Below, piece by piece: positions 6,535 to 11,087 of a stretch of 11,087 nt of DNA. The position numbers and the translations under genes are program-made. The number at the start of each line of letters is the position of its first letter. The first letter of the stretch is position 1. The notes beneath the pieces were generated by a model. It was not told where the DNA came from, ran no database searches, and saw only the letters and a program-made list of their open reading frames with translations. This stretch comes from Clostridiales bacterium (lineage in GTDB: Bacteria; Bacillota; Clostridia; Christensenellales; Aristaeellaceae), in NCBI GenBank assembly GCA_004557905.1, contig SFFH01000064.1, positions 1-11,087 on the forward strand. Reading direction: 5' to 3'.

Positions 6535-7278
6535 TCATCCCAGCATCCTGCCCGAGCGGATCGGCGTGTCGAGCCGTCCCTCCGCCAGGGCGCGCAGTGC
6601 GTCAAACAGCGCGTCCGGGCATTCCGCCTGCGTATCCAGCGACGCAAGCCCCCGCTTCATGATGTCCTGCAGATACACCACGTCCCTTTCCCGCAGGCGG
6701 CACTGCTCCCCCGCGCTGCAGCCGGGGCAGAGCACGCCGCCGTCCTCCGGGCTGAAGGACGCGATGAGCGTGTCATCATTCGTGTGGTTCTGCAGAACCG
6801 GCGTGCCGCAGCGCGCGCACCGGCCCACCTGCGGCCGGAAGCCCAGCAGCGAGGTCATGCCCATCAGGAACACCGCCGTGATCCTGCGCGGCGCGGCCTC
6901 GCCGTAGCACAGGTGCGCCAGCGAACGCAGCAGCAGCATGAACAGCCGCTCGTTTTCCTGTCCGGGCTGGATGGCGGCGCCGCACAGCTCCAGCATGTAC
7001 ATGCCGTGGGAGAGCTTTTCATAGTCGCTGCGCAGCGCGTAGTAGGTATCCGACACCTGGCAGGAGACCACCGTCGCGCGGTCATGCGTCTGATAGAGCA
7101 CATACTCGCCCGCGCAGAACAGCTCGCTCGCCGCCATCAGCGGGCTCTTCTGCCGGCGGCAGCCCCGGCACAGCGCGTCGATGCGCCCCATCGTCGGCGA
7201 AAAGAGCGTGATCATCCGGTCGTTCTCGCGGTAGTCCGCGCGGCGCACCACGATGGCATGGGTCGTGATCTGGGCCAT
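6535..7278 (-). CDS. recO: DNA repair protein RecO
   Basis: RecO is the cytoplasmic mediator that, with RecR (and RecF), helps load RecA on SSB-coated single-stranded DNA and anneals strands in recombinational repair. The product is 247 residues, typical for Bacillota. The N-terminal OB-fold segment is recognisable in the opening TTHAIVVRRADYRENDRMI (residues 5-23) and in GRIDALCRGCRR (31-42). A helical middle follows, then a four-cysteine zinc site, CARC (154-157) and CPGC (184-187), found in Gram-positive RecO. The ATG at 7278 comes three bases after the upstream gene's TAA, with AAGGAAG inside that gene's last codons serving as ribosome binding site, so translation is probably coupled. Genes that often neighbour recO in Bacillota (era, glyQ/glyS) are absent; here it sits between a membrane protein gene and a sirtuin gene. 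Confidence 0.95.
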   Translation of the reverse strand: MAQITTHAIVVRRADYRENDRMITLFSPTMGRIDALCRGCRRQKSPLMAASELFCAGEYVLYQTHDRATVVSCQVSDTYYALRSDYEKLSHGMYMLELCGAAIQPGQENERLFMLLLRSLAHLCYGEAAPRRITAVFLMGMTSLLGFRPQVGRCARCGTPVLQNHTNDDTLIASFSPEDGGVLCPGCSAGEQCRLRERDVVYLQDIMKRGLASLDTQAECPDALFDALRALAEGRLDTPIRSGRMLG

Positions 7279-7281
7279 GGC

Positions 7282-8121
7282 TTATTCTTCCTTTTCCTGC
7301 GATTGCTCGCGGTCCCCGTGCACGCGCGGAATGAAGCGCGCGGCAAAGCTGCCCTTGCCCTCCTGCTTCACATAGAAGAAGCCGATGATGGAAAAGACAA
7401 CCGCGCCGACGAAGTTGACCATCAGGTCCTTCATCGTGTCGTTGAGGCCCACGTCCAGGTAGCCGCCCAGGCCCAGCGCGGTCTGCGTGCCGTCGCCATG
7501 CACGAGAATCACGTCGGTGATGTCCTTCAGCGCGACGACCTTGTTGCTGCGTGTGGGATCCAGCTCCACCGTGCGGATCGTGTGGATCACCGTGTCCTTC
7601 TGCATGTCAAAGCCCAGGAACATGTCGCCCGTATATTCAAAGAACTCCCAAAGAACGCCGACGGTCATGGAGAAGCAGAACGCGACGAGCGCCAGATAGG
7701 CCGGCGAGAGCTTGAAGGAGAACCGGTCGCTCCGGTTGAGCAGGTCCACCAGCGCAAAGCCGATGGCCGCGCACAGAAAGCCGTTGAGCGTATGGAGCAT
7801 CGTATCCCAGTTGGGCACGCGGATGTAGAAGCTGTTGATCTCGCCGAGGATCTCCGCGGCGAAGATGAACAGCAGGATGATGATCTCCAGCGTGCCAGGC
7901 AGCTCGATCTGCAGCCGCCTGGAGAAGACGCTGGGCAGGATCATCAGAAACAGCGTCAGTCCGCACAGGAACACGCTCTCATAGTAGCCCTTGAGCGCCG
8001 AGCGGGCAAGCACGAAGATCACCAGCGCGCGCAGCACCAGATAGACCGTCACCGTCGCCTTGTTGGTATAATAGGGTTTTCTCTTTGTCTTCTTCACGTT
8101 TCCCGTCTCATTCTTTTTCAT
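7282..8121 (-). CDS. Integral membrane protein, DUF2238/YjdF-like
   Basis: The product is 279 residues with about six membrane helices (near 24-41, 46-64, 76-96, 109-128, 139-161 and 233-251) and a basic cytoplasmic N-terminus. Three spaced motifs recall the DUF2238 (E. coli YjdF) family: WDTMLHTLNGF (105-115), GVLWEFFEYTGD (155-166) and GLNDTMKDLMVNFVGA (225-240). In these, H, E and D residues lie within or next to helices. A loop at about 167-224 is probably outside the membrane core. Function of the family is unknown; the buried polar residues would suit a small enzyme or transporter, but that is inference. It is the first gene of the recO-sirtuin operon, driven by an extended -10 promoter. 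The ATG at 8121 has only a weak GGTGA ribosome binding site. Confidence 0.8.
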   Translation of the reverse strand: MKKNETGNVKKTKRKPYYTNKATVTVYLVLRALVIFVLARSALKGYYESVFLCGLTLFLMILPSVFSRRLQIELPGTLEIIILLFIFAAEILGEINSFYIRVPNWDTMLHTLNGFLCAAIGFALVDLLNRSDRFSFKLSPAYLALVAFCFSMTVGVLWEFFEYTGDMFLGFDMQKDTVIHTIRTVELDPTRSNKVVALKDITDVILVHGDGTQTALGLGGYLDVGLNDTMKDLMVNFVGAVVFSIIGFFYVKQEGKGSFAARFIPRVHGDREQSQEKEE

Positions 8122-8153
8122 TCGCTTTCACCGTGCCTTTCCTCTATTGTTAT

Positions 8154-8181
8154 ATTATAGCACAGAAAACGCCGGAAGCAA
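8154..8181 (-). promoter_or_regulatory. Predicted promoter of the DUF2238-like/recO/sirtuin operon
   Basis: TTGCTT (8181-8176), a 16-base spacer and perfect TATAAT (8159-8154) with the extension GTGC (8163-8160). The -35 lies within the terminator hairpin of the operon upstream, so termination and initiation signals overlap. Confidence 0.68.
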
Positions 8182-8194
8182 TCGCCTCCGGCGC
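8163..8194 (-). terminator. Intrinsic terminator of the ZIP/CcdA-TlpA operon
   Basis: Read on the minus strand, CGCCGGAGG and CTTCCGGCG form a 9-bp stem with one G-U pair and a 6-base loop, followed by TTTTCTGT. It begins a few bases after the stop codon at 8199. The T-run is short, so termination may be partial. Confidence 0.7.
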
Positions 8195-8198
8195 GCAG

Positions 8199-9455
8199 TC
8201 ATTCAGATAAATCTTCTCCGATCATCGCCCGAACCGTCTTTTCAAGCGTCTCCCTGTCCATCATGCCGGTGTGGCGTCCCTTGAGCTCGCCCTCGGCGGA
8301 TACGAAGATGGTCGTGGGCATGGCGCGAATGGCATACGTCGTTGCCGCTTCGCCGTCCGTGTCGAAGTACACCGGGAATGTCCAGCCGCCGCTTTCCACC
8401 ATCTGTTTGCCGTTCTCCTTGGTGTCGTTACCGAACGCGCACAGGTTGACCATCATGAACGTCACCCGGTCGCCGTACTTCGCGTAGCACTCGTCAAAGT
8501 ACGGCATCTCCATTTTGCACGGGCCGCACCAGCTGGCGAAGAAGTTGACCACGACCGGCTTGCCGCGCATGTCCGAGAGCGCAACGGCGTTGCCCGCGTC
8601 GTCGTAGCAGGTGAAATCCGGCGCCATGCTGCGCCTGACCGGCCCCATAACCTCGGCCTGCTTTCCGGCTTCGGCCGTCGGCTCGGCTGTCGGCGCGGCC
8701 GTCGGTTCGGTTGTCACCATCACGGTTTCCGCGGGAACCTGCTGTGTGTCCGTCACGGTGGCTGTGGCGGCGGACTGCAGCATTTGCGAGAAGCTGCCGT
8801 ACAGGCCCGTCATCATCGCCAGGCCGACGAGGATCAGGAACACGCCGCACACGCGGTTGACCGCCCTGTAATGGCGCTTGACGACGGCCAGCGCGCCCTT
8901 GAGCCGGTCAATCAGCAGCGCGCAGAGCACGAACGGCAGGCCCAGGCCCAGCGAATAGCACGCCAGCAGCACCGCGCCCACCGGCACGGAGCCCTTGCCC
9001 GCCGCCAGCATCATCGCGCTGCCCAGCAGCGGGCCGGTGCACGGCGTCCAGCCAACGGCGAACACCGCGCCCAGCAGCGCGCAGGACGCATACCCCTTGG
9101 GCTGCACCTGCACGTCCGGCTTGACCGTCCTGTCCAGCAGGCCGATGCGCAGCACGCCCGCATAGTGCAGGCCAAAGACGATCATCACCAGCCCGCAGAC
9201 GAGGTTGACCGCGCGCTGGTGACGCACGAGCAGCGCGCCCAGCGTGCCGGCGAACACGCCCAGCAGCACGAACAGTGCGGTAAAGCCGAACACAAAGCAC
9301 AGCGCGCGCGCAAGCGTTCGCTTCGCCTGCCTGCCCTCTGCCGCGCCGGCAAAGTAGAGCACGTATACCGGAATCATCGGCAGCACGCACGGGGAAATGA
9401 AGGTGATCAGGCCCTCGAGCATCGTCGTCAGGGCCTCCAACCAGGTGATATTCAA
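8199..9455 (-). CDS. CcdA-TlpA fusion: membrane thiol-electron transporter with tethered thioredoxin domain
   Basis: The product is 418 residues from a TTG start at 9455, chosen because AGGGGAGGAG (9470-9461) lies five bases upstream. An in-frame ATG at 9497 has no such site and would overlap the transporter gene. Residues 6-222 form a CcdA/DsbD-type membrane domain of six helices with the two redox cysteines in SPCVLP (C23) and GWTPCTGP (C139). A Thr/Pro/Ala-rich linker (about 232-265, PTAAPTAEPT) leads to a TlpA/ResA-like thioredoxin domain outside the membrane with SWCGPC (308-313) and a cis-proline loop at MPTT (379-382). CcdA moves electrons from cytoplasmic thioredoxin across the membrane. 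The fused domain would pass them to extracytoplasmic disulfides, as in DsbD or ScsB-like relays. It lies downstream of a ZIP transporter gene and is the last gene of that operon. Confidence 0.93.
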   Translation of the reverse strand: MNITWLEALTTMLEGLITFISPCVLPMIPVYVLYFAGAAEGRQAKRTLARALCFVFGFTALFVLLGVFAGTLGALLVRHQRAVNLVCGLVMIVFGLHYAGVLRIGLLDRTVKPDVQVQPKGYASCALLGAVFAVGWTPCTGPLLGSAMMLAAGKGSVPVGAVLLACYSLGLGLPFVLCALLIDRLKGALAVVKRHYRAVNRVCGVFLILVGLAMMTGLYGSFSQMLQSAATATVTDTQQVPAETVMVTTEPTAAPTAEPTAEAGKQAEVMGPVRRSMAPDFTCYDDAGNAVALSDMRGKPVVVNFFASWCGPCKMEMPYFDECYAKYGDRVTFMMVNLCAFGNDTKENGKQMVESGGWTFPVYFDTDGEAATTYAIRAMPTTIFVSAEGELKGRHTGMMDRETLEKTVRAMIGEDLSE

Positions 9456-9480
9456 TGCAGCTCCTCCCCTCTGCGCAGGC

Positions 9481-10263
9481 TCACGCCAGCGCCACATCCA
9501 GCGCCATCATCAGCACAAAGCCCAGCGCAAAGCCGATCGTGCCGATGTTGGAATGGCTGCCCGCGGCGGACTCGGGAATCAGCTCCTCGACGACGACATA
9601 GAACATGGCGCCCGCCGCAAACGCCAGCGTCACCGGCAAAACCGGCGCAAGCCACCTGGCCAGCAGCAGGGTCGCAATCGCCGCGACCGGCTCGACCGCG
9701 CCCGAGAGCGCGCCCATGGCAAACGCCCTGGGCCTGCTCATGCCCTGGCTGCGCAGCGGCAGGGAGATGATCGCGCCCTCCGGGAAGTTCTGAATCGCGA
9801 TGCCCAACGACAGCGTCAGCGCGCCGGCCATCGTGGTGATGCCGCTGCCCGCGCCCAGGCCTGCCAGCATCACACCCACAGCCATGCCCTCGGGGATGTT
9901 GTGCAGCGTCACGGCGAGCATCATCATGGCCGACTTGCCCAGATGGCAGCTGGGGCCCTCCGGCTCGTCGCAATCCATGTGCAGGTGCGGCACGAACCTG
10001 TCCAGCGCCAGCAGGAACGCCATGCCCAGCAGGAAGCCGCCCGCCGCCGGCGCAAACGCCAGCCTGCCCAGCTGCGCGCTGTGCTCCATCGACGGGATGA
10101 GCAGCGACCACACGGAGGCCGCCACCATCACACCGGAGGCAAAGCCCAGCAGCGCCTTGTTGACGCGCTCACTCAGGCTGCCCCTGAGCACAAATACGCA
10201 CGCGGCGCCCAGCGCCGTACCCAGAAGGGGAAGCACAATCCCCACAAATGTCCAGATGTTCAT
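9481..10263 (-). CDS. ZIP-family divalent metal transporter (ZupT-like)
   Basis: The product is 260 residues, matching bacterial ZIPs such as ZupT (257). It would import zinc, iron or other divalent metals into the cytoplasm. The start at 10263 follows AAAGGGG eight bases upstream; a longer in-frame ATG at 10353 has no ribosome site and encodes a charged, non-conserved extension. About eight membrane helices are present. The two metal-site helices are clear: HNIPEG (121-126) and NFPEG (159-163). A variable loop between helices holds HLHMDCDEPEGPSCH (93-107), rich in H, C and D and a likely metal-sensing or metal-gathering segment. EE at 226-227 in a later helix adds further acidic ligands. 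It is the first gene of an operon with a CcdA-TlpA fusion, 25 bases between them. Its promoter overlaps a Fur-like palindrome, suggesting metal-dependent repression. Metal specificity cannot be read from sequence. Confidence 0.93.
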   Translation of the reverse strand: MNIWTFVGIVLPLLGTALGAACVFVLRGSLSERVNKALLGFASGVMVAASVWSLLIPSMEHSAQLGRLAFAPAAGGFLLGMAFLLALDRFVPHLHMDCDEPEGPSCHLGKSAMMMLAVTLHNIPEGMAVGVMLAGLGAGSGITTMAGALTLSLGIAIQNFPEGAIISLPLRSQGMSRPRAFAMGALSGAVEPVAAIATLLLARWLAPVLPVTLAFAAGAMFYVVVEELIPESAAGSHSNIGTIGFALGFVLMMALDVALA

Positions 10264-10374
10264 CACAGAATCCCCTTTCTCTTTGCCGCTCGGCATGGGC
10301 GCTTTTCTTCCCTGTACAGGTATGCGCATAGCACCTTTGCGCTCCGCCGTCATGGCTGTCCGTCATGCGTGTGC

Positions 10375-10396
10375 CTGATTAAGAATCAGTCTCAAT
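10375..10396 (-). promoter_or_regulatory. Palindromic operator candidate at the ZIP promoter (Fur/Zur-like)
   Basis: The 19-mer ATTAAGAATCAGTCTCAAT (10378-10396) matches its own reverse complement at 14 of 19 positions. It resembles the TTGAGAATGATTCTCAA form of Fur boxes. A second overlapping perfect palindrome, CTGATT-AAG-AATCAG, covers 10375-10389. It lies just downstream of the -10, spanning about +2 to +23 of the predicted transcript, a position suited to repression. No regulator gene is in the window; which Fur-family member binds is unknown. Confidence 0.5.
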
Positions 10397-10404
10397 TCAG
10401 TGTC

Positions 10405-10433
10405 AGTATACAGGAGGCGCCGCCTTCTGTCAA
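10405..10433 (-). promoter_or_regulatory. Predicted promoter of the ZIP/CcdA-TlpA operon
   Basis: On the minus strand, perfect TTGACA (10433-10428), a 17-base spacer and TATACT (10410-10405). The transcript would start near 10398 with a leader of about 135 bases to the ATG at 10263. This is one of the closest matches to the sigma-A consensus in the window. Confidence 0.83.
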
Positions 10434-10477
10434 TCGCACGCCGGAATTCCTCTGCGCACATTTTTTGAAAAAAGGGC

Positions 10478-10506
10478 TTGCAATTTCCATGGTGTCGTGC
10501 TATACT
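10478..10506 (+). promoter_or_regulatory. Predicted tRNA-Ala promoter
   Basis: TTGCAA (10478-10483), a 17-base spacer and TATACT (10501-10506) with GTGC immediately upstream (10497-10500), an extended -10. The tRNA starts about 30 bases after the -10. Confidence 0.8.
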
Positions 10507-10536
10507 GAATACCGTTCTGAAACAAGTTCATCAAGC

Positions 10537-10612
10537 GGGGCATTAGCACAGTTGGTAGCGCGCTACATTCGCATTGTAGAGGTCACCGGTTCGAATCCGG
10601 TATGCTCCACCA
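10537..10612 (+). tRNA. tRNA-Ala (anticodon CGC)
   Basis: This is a complete 76-base cloverleaf including encoded CCA. The acceptor GGGGCAT (10537-10543) pairs with ATGCTCC (10602-10608) and contains the G3-U70 wobble that defines alanine identity, with A73. The D-arm is 10546-10561; its third pair is an A-C mismatch. The anticodon stem CTACA/TGTAG holds the loop TTCGCAT with CGC at 10570-10572, reading GCG. The T-arm ACCGG-TTCGAAT-CCGGT is perfect. It is a single tRNA with its own promoter and terminator. Confidence 0.96.
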
Positions 10613-10619
10613 TAAAAGG

Positions 10620-10652
10620 ACGCTAATCTTGATACAAAGGTTGGCGTTTTTT
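10620..10652 (+). terminator. Intrinsic terminator of tRNA-Ala
   Basis: ACGCTAATCTT (10620-10630) pairs with AAGGTTGGCGT (10637-10647) through 11 pairs including G-U wobbles, with a 6-base loop and a T6 run (10647-10652). It starts eight bases after the tRNA. Confidence 0.85.
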
Positions 10653-10661
10653 CTTTGCTCG

Positions 10662-10688
10662 AAAAGCCTTGCGCCGCAGGGCTTTTTT
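10662..10688 (+). terminator. Second terminator-like hairpin downstream of the tRNA
   Basis: AAAAGCCTTGC (10662-10672) and GCAGGGCTTTT (10676-10686) form an 11-bp stem with one wobble and a tight GCC loop, ending in a six-T run (10683-10688). The A-stretch on the other side makes it able to work in both directions. It backs up the terminator ten bases upstream. Confidence 0.78.
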
Positions 10689-10695
10689 CATTATG

Positions 10696-10841
10696 TTGGG
10701 TGCATGGAACAAGCTTTCTCCCTGTTCTTTGGGTGCAAATGGCGTCTTATGTTGGTTTCCCCCTATTCCGCTCTTCCGGTTGGGTGCATGATAAAACGGC
10801 TACGGCTTGTCGAGCTGGCAGCCGTTTTATATTGGGTGCAT
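10696..10841 (+). repeat. Cluster of four TTGGGTGCA(T/A) direct repeats with interleaved hairpins
   Basis: TTGGGTGCAT occurs at 10696-10705, 10780-10789 and 10832-10841, and TTGGGTGCAA at 10729-10738. A partial copy context (TTATGTTGG) at 10691-10699 is repeated at 10747-10755. Between the third and fourth copies sits a perfect 11-bp hairpin, ATAAAACGGCT (10791-10801) / AGCCGTTTTAT (10820-10830). Between the first two there is a weaker GAACA/TGTTC pair. Open frames across this region look non-coding. The whole gap 10613-11062 holds no other confident gene. Confidence 0.7.
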
Positions 10842-10926
10842 AGAAATCATCGTTCGTGTTAAGAGGAAAACATTGGCATGAACGAAGAGAACATGTTTGC
10901 TTCATTCGGAACGACTTCTCTTTCGA

Positions 10927-10955
10927 TTGCCGTTTATTCCATAATGTGCTATACT
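10927..10955 (+). promoter_or_regulatory. Predicted promoter of the right-edge ADP-ribosylglycohydrolase-like gene
   Basis: TTGCCG (10927-10932), a 17-base spacer and TATACT (10950-10955) with GTGC just upstream (10946-10949), an extended -10. The leader to the start codon at 11063 would be about 100 bases. Confidence 0.6.
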
Positions 10956-11062
10956 TTAATTTGGTGAGTTATACAGAAAAGAATTATTAACCCGGATTAC
11001 TGAATGACCCGTTTTCCCGCCTGATGCCAACCGTGCTTAACGAATAGATGGAGGAGCAACCT

Positions 11063-11087
11063 ATGCTTGGAGCAATTATTGGCGATA
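11063..11087 (+). CDS. Start of a probable ADP-ribosylglycohydrolase family protein (partial)
   Basis: Only eight codons are inside the window: MLGAIIGD, then the sequence ends. A strong GGAGGAG (11050-11056) lies six bases upstream of the ATG. MLGAIIGD is the characteristic opening of many bacterial ADP-ribosylglycohydrolase (DraG/ARH-type) proteins, where this first helix precedes the metal-binding region. These enzymes remove ADP-ribose from proteins or nucleic acids. The call rests on a very short match and could be wrong; that a gene starts here is much surer than its identity. Confidence 0.55.

Noticed and set aside
5767..8160. Plus-strand frame of 797 codons spanning the sirtuin, recO and membrane protein genes
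   Set aside because: It covers three real minus-strand genes and their junctions; its composition is shadow-like.
10169..10366. His/Cys-rich minus-strand 65-codon frame in the ZIP leader, as a possible metal-sensing leader peptide
   Set aside because: No ribosome binding site, and most of it overlaps the start of the ZIP gene in another frame; composition looks accidental.
8271..10626. Plus-strand frames of 499 and 409 codons opposite the CcdA-TlpA and ZIP genes
   Set aside because: They are antisense to strongly identified genes, and the second runs into the tRNA gene.
10537..10860. Integration site (attL/attR) of a mobile island at the tRNA-Ala gene
   Set aside because: No integrase is in the window and no repeat of the tRNA 3' end was seen downstream.
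10602..10862. Plus-strand frame of 86 codons beginning at the tRNA 3' end
   Set aside because: It starts inside the tRNA and crosses two terminators and the decamer repeats; no ribosome site.

Overview
The window looks like chromosomal DNA of a GC-rich, low-oxygen member of the Bacillota (Clostridia-like, possibly a gut lineage). That placement is inferred from several features. There are strong GGAGG-type ribosome binding sites and consensus sigma-A promoters, many with an extended -10. Rho-independent terminators follow most transcription units. The tRNA gene encodes its own CCA, and a small protein resembles the tail of anaerobic ribonucleotide reductase. No phage, transposase, CRISPR array or rRNA was seen.

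Layout, left to right. (1) An inverted-repeat stretch precedes trpS (tryptophanyl-tRNA synthetase, +), which has its own promoter and terminator. (2) A 90-residue NrdD-tail-like gene (+) follows, also with its own promoter and terminator. (3) A string of GC-rich hairpins lies between it and a minus-strand COG4487/DUF2130 coiled-coil gene. That gene is cut by an in-frame TAG, with a conserved-looking tail still readable beyond it. (4) Two overlapping, opposed promoters drive the DUF2130 gene (-) and a YfhO-type multi-spanning membrane protein (+). (5) A bidirectional terminator separates the YfhO gene from a tight minus-strand operon: DUF2238-like membrane protein, recO, and a sirtuin NAD-dependent deacylase. 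(6) A second minus-strand operon holds a ZIP-family metal transporter followed by a CcdA-TlpA fusion (thiol-redox relay). Its promoter is consensus and overlaps a Fur-like palindrome. (7) On the + strand come tRNA-Ala(CGC) with promoter and terminators, a 450-base non-coding stretch with four copies of TTGGGTGCA(T/A) and hairpins, and finally the first codons of a probable ADP-ribosylglycohydrolase gene running off the right edge.

Most genes are ordinary housekeeping or widespread accessory functions. The points most worth a second look are the interrupted DUF2130 gene, the metal/redox operon with its palindromic operator, the decameric repeat cluster downstream of the tRNA, and the face-to-face promoters at about 3275-3334. 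I did not find convincing evidence of a wholly new system.
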